Numbered from the stretch's first letter, positions 43,219 to 52,650 are shown. The stretch is DNA of 64,000 nt from Lentzea jiangxiensis (GCF_900104175.1 NZ_FNIX01000012.1:1-64000), one strand, 5' to 3'. Made by a program: numbers and translations. The notes: generated by a model not told the origin, from the letters alone.

Positions 43219-44165
43219 ACGACCTTCACCCGTGGATCCAGAACCCCGTGCAACACGTCGGCCAGCAGGTTCATCACCACGACCGCGCCCGCCGTCACGA
43301 CCAGCAACCCCTGCAGCAGGAAGTAGTCCGGGCCCGTCAGCGCGTCGTAGAACAACAACCCCAGGCCCGGCCACGAGAACACCGTCTCCGTCGTGATCGC
43401 CCCCGACACCACCAGCCCGAACCGCAGGAACACCAGCGTGATCGCCGGCAGCACCGCGTTCGGCACGGCGTGGCGCCGCCGCACCAGGTCGTCGCGCAGC
43501 CCCTTGGCCCGCGCCGTCGTCAGGTAGGGGGCGTGCAGCTCCTCCAACAACGACGACCGCATCACCAGCGCGTACTCCGCGCACACCACCGCCACCAGCG
43601 TGATCGACGGCAGCACCAGGTGGTGGCCGACGTCGAGCGCCTGCGAGAGGAAGTCCGGCGCCGTGTCGGTGTCGCGCATGCCCCGCGACGGGAAGAAGTC
43701 CCCCGTCACCATCATCAGCAGCATGCCCAGCCAGAACGTCGGCACCGCCCACAGCGTCAGCGACACCCCCGTGGTGACCCGGTCGAACGCCGAGCCGCGC
43801 CGCCACGCCGCCAGCACCCCGAGCCACAACCCCAGCGCCACCGCGATCACCGTCGACGTGCCCACCAGCAGCAGCGTCGGCCCCAGCCGCTCGAGGACCA
43901 CCTCGGCCACCGGGCGGCGGAACGTGAACGAGGTGCCCAGGTCGCCGCGCAGCAGCGAGGTGAAGTAGCGGAAGAACTGCTCGTGCAGCGGCAGGTCCAG
44001 GCCGAACTGCGCCCGCAGCGCGGCCTGCGTCTCCGGTGTGGTCGGCCTGCCGCGCGTCATCGACACCACGGGGTCGCCGGGCACCACCCGGAACAGGAAG
44101 AACCCCAGCACCGCCACCATCAGCAGGCTGAGCGCGGCCCCACCGGCCCGACCGAGCAGGCGCAC
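43215..44165 (-). CDS. Oligopeptide ABC transporter permease (DppB type)
   Basis: The 316-residue protein starts at GTG 44165. It shows the DppB hallmarks FRVVPGDPVVSMTRGRPTTP, then LRGDLGTSFTFRRPVAEVVL, and the EAA loop YLTTARAKGLRDDLVRRRHA followed by VPNAVLP. About six membrane segments are present. It begins at the base after the binding-protein stop codon, so the four transporter genes are one tightly coupled operon. Confidence 0.93.
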   Translation of the reverse strand: MRLLGRAGGAALSLLMVAVLGFFLFRVVPGDPVVSMTRGRPTTPETQAALRAQFGLDLPLHEQFFRYFTSLLRGDLGTSFTFRRPVAEVVLERLGPTLLLVGTSTVIAVALGLWLGVLAAWRRGSAFDRVTTGVSLTLWAVPTFWLGMLLMMVTGDFFPSRGMRDTDTAPDFLSQALDVGHHLVLPSITLVAVVCAEYALVMRSSLLEELHAPYLTTARAKGLRDDLVRRRHAVPNAVLPAITLVFLRFGLVVSGAITTETVFSWPGLGLLFYDALTGPDYFLLQGLLVVTAGAVVVMNLLADVLHGVLDPRVKVV

Positions 44166-45923
44166 CTACTCGCGCTCCTCGGCCGTGGCCCTGCGCCGCC
44201 GCGTCACCAGCACCACCGCCAGCGCCAGCACCACGGCCACCGCGCCGCCGATCGCGAGCCCGATCCACCGCGAGCCCTGCGCCTGTGCGACGTGCTCGGC
44301 CGGTTCGGCGCCGTAGTAGCCCCACACGCCGTTCTGCGCCATGATCACGCCGCCCTGCGCGGGCTGGGTCGTGAACCGCGTGAAGCGGTCGGACCGGTAG
44401 CCCTCCAGCGCGTTGTCGTAGGCCAGCACCACCGCGGGCACCTGGTCGTGGAACCGCGCCTGCATCTGCTTGACGATCTCCACGCGCTTGTCCTCGTCGA
44501 ACTCCGAGAGCTGCCGGGCGTAGAGCCGGTCGTAGGTCTCGTCGCAGAAGTAGGTGTCGGTGGTGCCGCCCTTGCCGTCCGCGCCCGGCCGCTGCGCACA
44601 GGTGTGCAGGCCGAGGATGAAGTCGGGGTCGATGTTGGCCGACCAGCCCGAGAACGCCAGGTCGTAGGTCGCGGCGGTGGTGATCTCGTTGAGCTGGTTG
44701 TCCGACACCAGCCGCACGTCCAGCGCGATGCCCACGTCGCTCATCGACCGCTTGAGGTACTCGCTGGCCTGCTCGTCGTAGGCGCGCCCGGCCCGGCCGA
44801 TCAGCCGCAGCGCGAACCGGGTGCCGTCGGCGCCGCGCGGGAACCCGGCCGCGTCCAGCGCCGCGCCGGCCGCGGCCGGGTCGAACGGGCGCTGCGCGGA
44901 GGTGTCCGGGCGCCAGTGCCACTTGCCGAACACCGGCGGCACCAGCCCGGCGCCCTTCTCCGCGTAGCCCAGGTTCACCCGCTGCACCAGCGCGTCGAGA
45001 TCGATCGCCTGCGCGAGCGCCCGGCGGACCCGCACGTCGCGCAGCGCGGGGTGCCCGTCGCCGATCGGCACGCCGGTGCGGGTCTGCGCGCCGGGGTTGA
45101 TCACCAGTTCGGTGAAGCGGCGGCCCTGCGCCTTGTTGCGCGTGACGCCCGGCTTGCCCTGCAGCGAGTCGAACTGCGCCGGCGCCATCCGGTTGACCAG
45201 GTCGACCTCGCCCTTGGCCAGCGCCTGCACTGCCGCGTCGGAGTTCTGGAAGTACACGAAGTGCAGCTCGTCGACCTTGGGCGCGCCCCGCCAGTAGGTC
45301 TTGTTGGCGTGGAGCTTGATGAACTGCCCCGCCACGTGCTCGGTGAGCACGAACGGCCCCGACCCGACCACCGGCATCGTGTCGTTGGCGTGGTCCTTGA
45401 CGCTGCCGACCTTCTCCCACACGTGCCTGGGCACGATCGGCACGTCCAGCGCCAGCATCGTCACCTGCGGCGTCTTCGTCCGGATCACCACCGTGCGGTC
45501 GTCGGGCGCGGTGACGGACGCGAAGTTGGCGACGAAGCTGCCGTTGGCGGTGCGGGCCACCTCGTCGGTGAGCATCAGGTTGTAGGTGAACGCGACGTCG
45601 TGCGCCGTGATGGGCACCCCGTCGGACCACTTCTTGCCGTCGGGGACGGTGAAGGTCCAGGTGAGCTTGTCCGGCGAGGACTCCCACCGGTGCGCCAGGC
45701 CCTCGGTGACCGCCTGGTCCGCCGCGGTGTAGGCGGTGAGGGGGTCGTACATCAACCGGCCGACCTCGGTGCTCGACTGGAACACCGCGAGGAACGGGTT
45801 CAACGAGTCGATCTGCTGCACGATCGCGACCTTGAGGACCACCGGTGGCCGCGCCGGCGCGGGCGGCGCCGACACCACCAGAAATGTTGCTGCTGCAAGC
45901 AATGCACCCAACTTCACCCGCAC
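44166..45923 (-). CDS. Oligopeptide-binding protein (SBP family 5) with C-terminal membrane anchor
   Basis: The 585-residue protein starts at GTG 45923 with AAGAGGGGA upstream. It has an Ala-rich signal peptide without a lipobox Cys. The SBP_bac_5 fold is shown by LKVAIVQQIDSLNPFLAVFQ and WTFTVPDGKKWSDGVPITAH, then DVAFTYN. It ends in a membrane segment and Arg-rich stop (WIGLAIGGAVAVVLALAVVL, then VTRRRRATAEERE). So it is probably held by a C-terminal helix instead of by lipid, an uncommon arrangement. It binds peptides for the permeases encoded next. Confidence 0.92.
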   Translation of the reverse strand: MRVKLGALLAAATFLVVSAPPAPARPPVVLKVAIVQQIDSLNPFLAVFQSSTEVGRLMYDPLTAYTAADQAVTEGLAHRWESSPDKLTWTFTVPDGKKWSDGVPITAHDVAFTYNLMLTDEVARTANGSFVANFASVTAPDDRTVVIRTKTPQVTMLALDVPIVPRHVWEKVGSVKDHANDTMPVVGSGPFVLTEHVAGQFIKLHANKTYWRGAPKVDELHFVYFQNSDAAVQALAKGEVDLVNRMAPAQFDSLQGKPGVTRNKAQGRRFTELVINPGAQTRTGVPIGDGHPALRDVRVRRALAQAIDLDALVQRVNLGYAEKGAGLVPPVFGKWHWRPDTSAQRPFDPAAAGAALDAAGFPRGADGTRFALRLIGRAGRAYDEQASEYLKRSMSDVGIALDVRLVSDNQLNEITTAATYDLAFSGWSANIDPDFILGLHTCAQRPGADGKGGTTDTYFCDETYDRLYARQLSEFDEDKRVEIVKQMQARFHDQVPAVVLAYDNALEGYRSDRFTRFTTQPAQGGVIMAQNGVWGYYGAEPAEHVAQAQGSRWIGLAIGGAVAVVLALAVVLVTRRRRATAEERE

Positions 45924-45967
45924 GAAATCCCCTCTTCCCCGGCAGTGCGCCGCTAACTTACCGAGAT

Positions 45968-46795
45968 GTGCGAATCATGATCTCGGCGGACATGGAAGGC
46001 GCCACCGGAGTCACCTGGACCGGGGACGTCGTGCCCGGCACCGAGCAGTGGCAACGGTTCCGGCGCCTGTTCACGGGCGACGTCAACGCCTGCGTCACGG
46101 GCCTCGTCGCGGCCGGAGCGGACCAGGTGCTCGTCAACGAGGCCCACTCCTCGCAGCGCAACCTGCTGCTCGAGGACCTCCACCCCTCGGCGCGGCTGCT
46201 CACCGGACGGCACAAACCGCTGTCGATGATGCAGGGCGTCGACTCCGATGTGGACGGTGTGGTGTTCCTCGGCTACCACACCGGCGCGGGCTCGCCGGGC
46301 GTGCTCGCGCACACCTACCTGGAGAACTCGATCACCGGCGTGTGGCTCGACGGCGTCCTGGCCTCCGAAGGCCGCCTCAACGCCGCCCTCGCCGCCGAGC
46401 ACGGCGTCCCGGTGCTGCTCGTGACCGGTGACGACCTCACGTGCGCCGACGCCGCCTCCTACGCGCCGTCCGCTCTCGGGGTGGCGGTCAAGCAGTGCGT
46501 GTCGCGGTACGCGGCCGTGTGCCTTCCCCCTGCCGTGTCGTCTTCACAGATCACACAGGCGGCCTCGGCGGCGATGGCGTCGGCCGGGCGGGTCGACGCG
46601 GTGGTGGCGCCGCACCGCATCGAGGTCGAGTTCGACGCCACCCACCTGGCGGAGGCGGCGGCGATCGTGCCGACCGTGGAGCTGACCGGGGTGCGGCGGG
46701 TCGGGTTCGACGCGGCGTCGATGACCGAGGCGATGAAGGCGTTCAAGGTGGTCACGCACATCGCGGGCGCGGCCGTGGAGGACCTCTACGGCTGA
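45968..46795 (+). CDS. dppA: M55-family D-aminopeptidase (DppA-like)
   Basis: GTG 45968 gives 275 residues, normal for the family. The metal ligands are visible: Asp and Glu in MISADMEGATGV, His in LVNEAHSSQRN and His in GVLAHTYLENS. Family members hydrolyse D-Ala-containing dipeptides, as DppA of Bacillus does. A TAACTT -10-like box 9 bp before the start suggests a leaderless mRNA. The divergent transporter starts 44 bp away, so the two share one control region. Confidence 0.9.
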   Translation: MRIMISADMEGATGVTWTGDVVPGTEQWQRFRRLFTGDVNACVTGLVAAGADQVLVNEAHSSQRNLLLEDLHPSARLLTGRHKPLSMMQGVDSDVDGVVFLGYHTGAGSPGVLAHTYLENSITGVWLDGVLASEGRLNAALAAEHGVPVLLVTGDDLTCADAASYAPSALGVAVKQCVSRYAAVCLPPAVSSSQITQAASAAMASAGRVDAVVAPHRIEVEFDATHLAEAAAIVPTVELTGVRRVGFDAASMTEAMKAFKVVTHIAGAAVEDLYG

Positions 46796-46849
46796 GCGTC
46801 CGCGGGGCGGTGCCGATTCCAGGCGACCGCGCCGGTTACGGTGGCCACC

Positions 46850-48136
46850 ATGACGCTGGACGTGGCGCAGTTGTGCGCGCAGCTCATCCGGTTCGACACG
46901 ACCAACCGCGGCGGCGGCGAGGCCGCCGGGGAACGCGAGGCCGCCGAGCACGTGGCCGCGGTCCTGCACGACAGCGGCGTGCCGCCCACGCTGCTCGAAC
47001 CGGCGCCGCGCCGCACCAACGTGCTGGCCCGCGTCCCGGGCACCGACCCGTCGCTGCCCGCGGTGCTCGTGCAGGCGCACCTCGACGTCGTGCCCGCCGA
47101 CCCCGCCGAGTGGAGCTTCGACCCGTTCGCCGGCGAGATCCGCGACGGGTTCGTCCACGGCCGCGGCGCCGTGGACATGAAGGACATGGCCGCGATGACG
47201 CTCGCGGTGATCCACCGCTGGCACGCCGAGGGGCGCCGGCCGCGCCGCGACGTGGTGCTGGCGTTCGTCGCCGACGAGGAGGACCAGGGCGCCTACGGGG
47301 CGCACTGGCTCGTCGAGCACCACGCCGCCCACTTCGCCGGCGTGCAGGCGGCCATCAGCGAGTCCGGGGCGTTCTCCTACGACGTCGACGGCGTGCGGCT
47401 GTACCCGATCGGCACGGCCGAGCGCGGCACCTCGCACATGAAGCTCACCGCCACCGGACGCGCCGGGCACGGCTCGCGCCGCAACGACTCCAACGCCGTC
47501 ACCGCACTGGTCACCGCGCTGGCCCGCATCGCCGCGCACGAACACCCCGTGCGCCTGACCCCGACGGCCGAGGCGTTCCTCGTCGGCGCCGGCAAAGCGC
47601 TGGGCGTCGAGGTCGACCTCGACGACGTCGACGGCACCATCGCCCGCCTCGGCCCGGCCGCGAAACTCGTCGAGAACACCGTGCGCTGCTCGACCACGCC
47701 GACCATGCTGCAGGCCGGCTACAAGGTCAACGTCATCCCCGGCAGCGCCACCGCCCACCTCGACGTGCGCACCCTGCCCGGCACCGTCGACGAGCTCGTC
47801 GCCACCATCGACGCGCTGCTGCCCGACGGCGTCACCCGCGAGTTCCTCGAGCACCAGCCGCCGGTCGAGGCCCCCGTCGACACGCCCTGGTTCACCGCCA
47901 TGGCCGAGGCCCTGCGCGACGAGGACCCCGGCGCCACCGTCGTGCCGTACTGCCTGGGCGGCGGCACCGACGCCAAGGCGTTCAGCAAGCTCGGCATCCA
48001 CTGCTACGGCTTCTCGCCGCTGCAGCTGCCCGCCGGCTACGACTACCGCGCCATGGCCCACGGCGTCGACGAACGCGTCCCCGTCGCCGGCCTGGAGTTC
48101 GGCACACGGGTGCTGGACCGCTTCCTGTCGAGCTGA
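46850..48136 (+). CDS. M20-family metallopeptidase
   Basis: The 428-residue protein starts at ATG 46850. Metal ligands are seen in VLVQAHLDVVPAD (His), GRGAVDMKDMAAM (Asp) and VLAFVADEEDQGAYG (Glu-Glu). The dimerisation domain contains GRAGHGSRRNDSNAVTAL. It ends with CLGGGTDAKAFSKLGIHCYG, with the last His replaced by the GTDA-type motif of the ArgE/DapE/CPG2 group. It probably cleaves peptides or acyl-amino acids brought in by the adjacent transporter. It is 54 bp downstream of dppA on the same strand. Confidence 0.92.
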   Translation: MTLDVAQLCAQLIRFDTTNRGGGEAAGEREAAEHVAAVLHDSGVPPTLLEPAPRRTNVLARVPGTDPSLPAVLVQAHLDVVPADPAEWSFDPFAGEIRDGFVHGRGAVDMKDMAAMTLAVIHRWHAEGRRPRRDVVLAFVADEEDQGAYGAHWLVEHHAAHFAGVQAAISESGAFSYDVDGVRLYPIGTAERGTSHMKLTATGRAGHGSRRNDSNAVTALVTALARIAAHEHPVRLTPTAEAFLVGAGKALGVEVDLDDVDGTIARLGPAAKLVENTVRCSTTPTMLQAGYKVNVIPGSATAHLDVRTLPGTVDELVATIDALLPDGVTREFLEHQPPVEAPVDTPWFTAMAEALRDEDPGATVVPYCLGGGTDAKAFSKLGIHCYGFSPLQLPAGYDYRAMAHGVDERVPVAGLEFGTRVLDRFLSS

Positions 48137-48154
48137 CCGCGCCGGGCGCGGTCA
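48134..48154. terminator. Bidirectional hairpin between convergent genes
   Basis: TGACCGCGC (48134-48142) and GCGCGGTCA (48146-48154) form a perfect 9-bp stem around CGG. The stem starts at the stop codon of the M20 gene and ends 10 bp before the stop of the convergent PNPOx-fold gene. Confidence 0.65.
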
Positions 48155-48163
48155 CCGAGCCGA

Positions 48164-48739
48164 TCAGCGCGGCGGCAACGGCAGCGGCACCCCCGGCAAC
48201 CCGTCGATGCTCGCGACGTTGTAGGGCTTGTTGTTCGTGTACTCGCGGAACTCGTCGTCGCTCTTGCGGCCGAAGTAGTCCTTGTGCAGCTCCCGCTCGG
48301 ACCTGTAATCCAGGAACGGCACCGCGAACCCGCACGTGTCGCTGATCAGCTCCGCGCGCACCACGACCACCGCCCGCAACGCCGGGCCGTCCGCCTCGCC
48401 GAAGCCCGCGACGAGCTCGGCGAAGCGCGGGTCGTCGCGGAACACCGGCTCACCGCGGCCGTGGATCCGCACGATGTTCGGAGGACCCTCGAACGCGCAC
48501 CACATCAGCGTGATGCGCCCGTTCTCGCGCAGGTGAGCGATCGTCTCGGCGTGGCTGCCGCCGAAGTCCAGGTAGGCCACCGTGCGGTCGTCGAGGATCC
48601 GCAACGTGCCCTGCCGGCCCTTGGGCGAGAGGTTGACGTGCCCGTCACCCGCCAGCGGAGCGCTCGCCACGAAGAACACCTTCTGGTTCTCGATGAACTC
48701 CCACAGCCGCGGCTCGATCCGCTCGTATTCCTTGCCCAT
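48164..48739 (-). CDS. Pyridoxamine-5'-phosphate-oxidase-fold flavoprotein
   Basis: Starting at ATG 48739 (MGKEYERIEPRLWEFIENQK) gives 191 residues. FFVASAPLAGDGHVNLSPKG and RTVAYLDFGGSHAETIAHLR, then ENGRITLMWCAFEGPPNIVR, are the split-barrel PNPOx-like pattern that binds FMN or F420. PNPOx-fold proteins of this subgroup are not true PdxH enzymes. The function is otherwise unknown. Confidence 0.88.
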   Translation of the reverse strand: MGKEYERIEPRLWEFIENQKVFFVASAPLAGDGHVNLSPKGRQGTLRILDDRTVAYLDFGGSHAETIAHLRENGRITLMWCAFEGPPNIVRIHGRGEPVFRDDPRFAELVAGFGEADGPALRAVVVVRAELISDTCGFAVPFLDYRSERELHKDYFGRKSDDEFREYTNNKPYNVASIDGLPGVPLPLPPR

Positions 48740-48842
48740 GCCCCGCAGTATCGATCGCCTCGCGGACCCTGTCAGCCACCTTCCCAGGGGGTGAACCGGA
48801 TCCGGTGCCCGTCCGGCTGCCCGCGGAGGCACCTCCGGCCGG

Positions 48843-49421
48843 TCACGCCATGCCGGCGGCCTTGCGCGCCTCCCGCTCCACCCGGGCCCGGTGCGCCTGC
48901 CAGTCCTGGTCGGGCAGGTTCGAGTTCCCGGCCCGCAACCCGGCCATCCCGTCGAGTCCCTCGCGCAGGATGTCCGCGTGCCCGGCGTGCCGGTTCACCT
49001 CGGCGATCTGGTGCACCAGCAGCAGGTGCAGCGTCACGTACTTGCGCTCCCCGGGCCACCACGGCACCACCCCCGGCGCGTCCAGGGGCAGCTCCTCGAT
49101 GCTCGTGTCGGCGAACGCCGTCGCCCGCGCGAACAACCCCAGCACGTCCTCCCGCGACTCCTCCGCCGTGGCGAACATGTCCGAGTTCGGGTCGGCATCG
49201 ACGTCGTAGGGCAGCTTCTCCGGGAACGGGCGGCCCAGGCAGTCGCCGAAGTAGCCCGCCTCGACGCCCGCCAGGTGCTTCACCAGTCCCAGCAGGTTCG
49301 TGCCCGTCGGCGTCAGCGGCCGGCGCACGTCGTACTCCGACACGCCGTCCAGCTTCCACAGCAACGACTCGCGGGCGACCTTGAGGTAGCGGTGCAGGTC
49401 GGCTTTCACATCCGGGGCCAT
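48843..49421 (-). CDS. DinB-like DUF664 protein (mycothiol-transferase superfamily)
   Basis: Starting at ATG 49421 gives 192 residues. DVRRPLTPTGTNLLGLVKHL and IAEVNRHAGHADILREGLDG match the paralogue at 32922-33416 closely. Both keep the His positions of the DinB metal site. This copy has an extra C-terminal helix (DWQAHRARVEREARKAAG). The target thiol chemistry is inferred from the family. Confidence 0.87.
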   Translation of the reverse strand: MAPDVKADLHRYLKVARESLLWKLDGVSEYDVRRPLTPTGTNLLGLVKHLAGVEAGYFGDCLGRPFPEKLPYDVDADPNSDMFATAEESREDVLGLFARATAFADTSIEELPLDAPGVVPWWPGERKYVTLHLLLVHQIAEVNRHAGHADILREGLDGMAGLRAGNSNLPDQDWQAHRARVEREARKAAGMA

Positions 49422-49684
49422 GCCGCTCACCCTGGCAGAGCGGGGCCGCGGACGGCGGCGATTTGCCCGAGACCGGCGTGGTGCCGCGCCCGGAACCCGC
49501 GTCTCAGACGGCACCGACATCCTTCGGCACCAGCAGTTCCGGGTGGTCGACCACCGGCCCGGACTCCACCGCGGCGTCATCCCACCAGGCAACCCCATAC
49601 GGATGGCGGGATGACAGTGAGGCTTCACACGGACTAAACATCGGGGAGCCATGTCCCTGCCGTGGTACGAAAGGGTTGCCCTGC

Positions 49685-51343
49685 ATGCGAAAGACCCATC
49701 TCAGACCCCTGATCGGGGTAGCCGTCGCCGCGAGCGTCGTGTTCGCCATGGGAGGCGTGCCCACCGGCGCGGCCCCCGGCTCCGGGGAAACGTCGACCAA
49801 CTACCAGGTCGGCAACGTGCGCACCGTGGAACAGCGCACCAAGCTCGCCAAGTCCGGCGCCGCGATCGACTCGATCGAGGAGCACGGCATCGTCGTGATC
49901 ACCGCGACCGAGCGCGAGGTCAAGAGCCTGCGGGCCCAGGGCTTCGAGGTCACCGAGCTGCCCAAGCGGCTGGAGGCGAACTCGGCGGTCGGCCCGTTCG
50001 ACTTCCCCGCCGCGGACTCGAACTACCACAACTACGCCGAGATGACGGCGGTGATCAACAACGCCGTCGCCGCCTACCCGAACATCATCTCCAAGCAGGT
50101 CATCGGCAAGTCCTACGAGAACCGGGACATCGTCGCGCTCAAGATCAGCGACAACGTCGGCGTCGACGAGAACGAGCCGGAGGTGCTGTTCACGCACCAC
50201 CAGCACGCCCGTGAGCACCTCACCGTCGAGATGGCGCTGTACCTGGTCAACCAGTTCACGACCCAGTACGCGAGCGACGCCCGCATCAAGGGCCTCGTCG
50301 ACACCCGCGAGATCTGGATCATCCCGGACGTCAACCCCGACGGCGGCGAGTACGACATCGCGACCGGCACCTACCGGTCGTGGCGCAAGAACCGGCAGCC
50401 CAACGCCGGCTCCAGCAACGTCGGCACCGACCTCAACCGCAACTGGGGCTACAAGTGGGGCTGCTGCGGCGGTTCCAGCGGCAGCACCGGCAGTGACACC
50501 TACCGCGGGCCGAGCGCGGAGTCCGCGCCCGAGGTGAAGGTCGTCGCCGACTTCGTGCGCGGCCGCAACGTCGGTGGCAAGCAGCAGATCAGCGCGTCCA
50601 TCGACTTCCACACCTACAGCGAGCTCATCCTGTGGCCGTGGGGCTGGACCTACGACGACGTCGCACCGGGCCTGACCCAGGACCAGCGGGACACGTTCGC
50701 CACCATCGGCCAGCAGATGGCCGCGAGCAACAACTACACGCCCGAGCAGTCCAGCGACCTCTACATCACCGACGGGTCCATCCCCGACTGGCTGTGGGGC
50801 ACGCAGGGCATCTTCGCCTACACCTTCGAGATGTACCCCGGCAGCGCCGGCGGTGGCGGCTTCTACCCGCCCGACGAGGTGATCCCGGCGCAGACCTCCC
50901 GCAACAAGGAGGCCGTGCTGCAGCTGCTCGAGCGCGCCGACTGCCCCTACGAGGCCATCGGCAAGGAAGCGCAGTACTGCGGCACCACGCCGCCGCCCAC
51001 CGGCAAGTACTTCGAGAACGCCGCGGACTTCCAGATCCGCGACAACGCCACGGTCAACTCCCCGATCGCGGTGGCCGAGGTGACCGGCAACGCCCCGTCG
51101 ACCCTCAAGGTCGGCGTGGACATCAAGCACACCTACCAGGGCGACCTGAAGGTGGACCTGGTGGCGCCGGACGGCACCGTCTACGTCCTGCACAACCGCA
51201 GCGGCGGCGGCACCGACAACATCAGCACCACCTACACCGTCAACGCCTCCAGCGAGGTCGCCAACGGCACCTGGCAGCTGAGGGTGAACGACAACGCCGC
51301 CCAGGACACCGGGTTCCTCGACAAGTGGAGCTTGCAGTTCTGA
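49685..51343 (+). CDS. Secreted M14 zinc carboxypeptidase with C-terminal P/Homo B domain
   Basis: The 552-residue protein has a signal peptide (MRKTHLRPLIGVAVAASVVF, then AMGGVPTGA) and a propeptide to about residue 110. The catalytic domain carries HAREH (Zn ligands), LNRNWGYKWG (Asn/Arg for the substrate carboxylate), ASIDFHTYSE (third Zn His) and FAYTFEMYP (catalytic Glu). A C-terminal P/Homo B-type beta domain follows (VGVDIKHTYQGDLKVDLVAP). The build matches carboxypeptidase T/SG types that trim C-terminal residues outside the cell. ATG 49685 is chosen because it begins the signal peptide. The 260 bp before it hold a short minus-strand frame of doubtful status. Confidence 0.93.
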   Translation: MRKTHLRPLIGVAVAASVVFAMGGVPTGAAPGSGETSTNYQVGNVRTVEQRTKLAKSGAAIDSIEEHGIVVITATEREVKSLRAQGFEVTELPKRLEANSAVGPFDFPAADSNYHNYAEMTAVINNAVAAYPNIISKQVIGKSYENRDIVALKISDNVGVDENEPEVLFTHHQHAREHLTVEMALYLVNQFTTQYASDARIKGLVDTREIWIIPDVNPDGGEYDIATGTYRSWRKNRQPNAGSSNVGTDLNRNWGYKWGCCGGSSGSTGSDTYRGPSAESAPEVKVVADFVRGRNVGGKQQISASIDFHTYSELILWPWGWTYDDVAPGLTQDQRDTFATIGQQMAASNNYTPEQSSDLYITDGSIPDWLWGTQGIFAYTFEMYPGSAGGGGFYPPDEVIPAQTSRNKEAVLQLLERADCPYEAIGKEAQYCGTTPPPTGKYFENAADFQIRDNATVNSPIAVAEVTGNAPSTLKVGVDIKHTYQGDLKVDLVAPDGTVYVLHNRSGGGTDNISTTYTVNASSEVANGTWQLRVNDNAAQDTGFLDKWSLQF

Positions 51344-51351
51344 CCGGCTGA

Positions 51352-51383
51352 GGTCAGGGCGCCGCAGTCGTGGCGCCCTGACC
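51352..51383. terminator. Bidirectional hairpin between convergent genes
   Basis: GGTCAGGGCGCC (51352-51363) and GGCGCCCTGACC (51372-51383) pair perfectly over 12 bp around an 8-base loop. It begins 9 bp after the M14 stop and includes the last codons of the convergent FAD gene, so it can serve both. Confidence 0.7.
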
Positions 51384-52565
51384 CGCGTAGTCCCGCAGCC
51401 GCACCGAGTCGTACACGCGCACGCCGCCGGAGTTCAGCCCGGCCAGCGGCCGCGCCAGCCACGACGGCAGCGACGTGAACACCTGCATCCCGCGCGTCAG
51501 CCCCCACACACCGGCGCGGGTCGCCGGGATGAGCGTCTTGGCCATGCCCAGCGCGAACTTCCGGCTGAAGCGCACGAGGTCGCGCATCTCGTCCTCGTAG
51601 CGCGCGAACGCCGCCCCGTGGTCCGTGCCCGAAGCCAGCTCACCCGCCAGCACGTAGGCGCCCACCACGGCGAGGCTCGTGCTGCCGCCGATCGCCGGAC
51701 CGGGGCAGTAGGCCGCGTCGCCGACCAGCGCGACCCGTCCGCGTGACCAGGTGTCGCCTCGCAGCTGGGTGATCGAGTCGAAGTAGAAGGCCCTGTCACC
51801 GTCGAGGTGGCCCATCCAGGCGTCCACCTCCGGGTGCAGCCCCGCGAACGCCTCGCGCAGCAACTGCTTCTGCCGCACCACGTCCCGGTGGTGGCAGGAC
51901 AGCTCCCCGGACCGGAACAGGAACACCGCCCGCGCGTCGTCGAGGTGCCGCGCCCCGTACACCGCGGCACTGCGGCCCGGTCCTATGTGGCCGGTCATCT
52001 CACCGGGCGTGCCCACCTCCCGCGGCACCGACAGCACCGCCAGGTAGGCGCCCACGAACGTCTTCGCGACCTCGCCGAACACCAGCCGCCGGACGTTCGA
52101 GTGCAGCCCGTCGGCGCCGATCACCAGGTCGAACCGCCGCAGCGCGCCCACCTCGAACGTCACCTCGCCCTCGTCACCGATCGAGGTGACCGAGTCGCCG
52201 AACACGTACTCCACGTCCGCCCGCGTGGCGTCGTGGTAGATCTCGCTCAGGTCGTCGCGCATGACCTCGACGTGCCGGGCCGCCGCGGCCGCGAAGATCT
52301 TCGTGACGTCACCGGTGACCGGCTTGCGCGTGCCCTCGCGCAGCACGGAGATGCGTTCGGTGCCGGTCGCCAGCGCCTCGATGCGCGGCAGCACACCCAT
52401 CTTCTCCGAAATGGCCATCGCCGGCGTGAACAGGTCGACCGCGTGCCCGCCGGTCTTGCGCAGCACCGGCGACCGCTCGACCACCGTCACCTCGTGCCCG
52501 TACCGCGTGAGCCAGTAGGCCGCCACCGGTCCCGCGACGCTGGCCCCGGAAACGAGTATGCGCAC
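51354..52565 (-). CDS. FAD-dependent monooxygenase (PHBH-like)
   Basis: The 403-residue protein has the FAD Rossmann motif MRILVSGASVAGPVAAYWLT, the middle DG motif DLVIGADGLHSNVRRLVFGE, and RGRVALVGDAAYCPGPAIGG (GD motif). The sequence suggests a TetX- or PgaE-like hydroxylase that may act on aromatic or antibiotic substrates. The divergent TetR gene and the duplicated operator between them make it the regulator's likely target. Confidence 0.9.
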   Translation of the reverse strand: MRILVSGASVAGPVAAYWLTRYGHEVTVVERSPVLRKTGGHAVDLFTPAMAISEKMGVLPRIEALATGTERISVLREGTRKPVTGDVTKIFAAAAARHVEVMRDDLSEIYHDATRADVEYVFGDSVTSIGDEGEVTFEVGALRRFDLVIGADGLHSNVRRLVFGEVAKTFVGAYLAVLSVPREVGTPGEMTGHIGPGRSAAVYGARHLDDARAVFLFRSGELSCHHRDVVRQKQLLREAFAGLHPEVDAWMGHLDGDRAFYFDSITQLRGDTWSRGRVALVGDAAYCPGPAIGGSTSLAVVGAYVLAGELASGTDHGAAFARYEDEMRDLVRFSRKFALGMAKTLIPATRAGVWGLTRGMQVFTSLPSWLARPLAGLNSGGVRVYDSVRLRDYAGQGATTAAP

Positions 52566-52577
52566 GTCACACCCCCT

Positions 52578-52639
52578 TACTTAACGGTCGGTAAGTCCCC
52601 GGGCCGACTGTAGCACCGCGACTTACCGACCGTTAAGTA
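52578..52639. promoter_or_regulatory. Two inverted 20-bp operator copies between FAD gene and TetR gene
   Basis: TACTTAACGGTCGGTAAGTC (52578-52597) recurs as its exact reverse complement at 52620-52639, 22 bp apart. Each copy is itself a near-palindrome (ACTTA...TAAGT). One lies 13 bp from the FAD start, the other 12 bp from the TetR start, so each gene has its own binding site. Confidence 0.75.
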
Positions 52640-52650
52640 GGATTCGGGGC

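Noticed and set aside
41189..45956. Long plus-strand frames (499 and 902 residues) across the peptide transporter operon
   Set aside because: These are mirror frames of well-supported minus-strand transporter genes and are dominated by His/Arg/Gln.
49504..49640. Minus-strand short frame ending GVAWWDDAAVESGPVVDHPE then LLVPKDVGAV
   Set aside because: Coding-like composition over 35 codons but no start codon or ribosome site. It is too short to call a gene from sequence alone.
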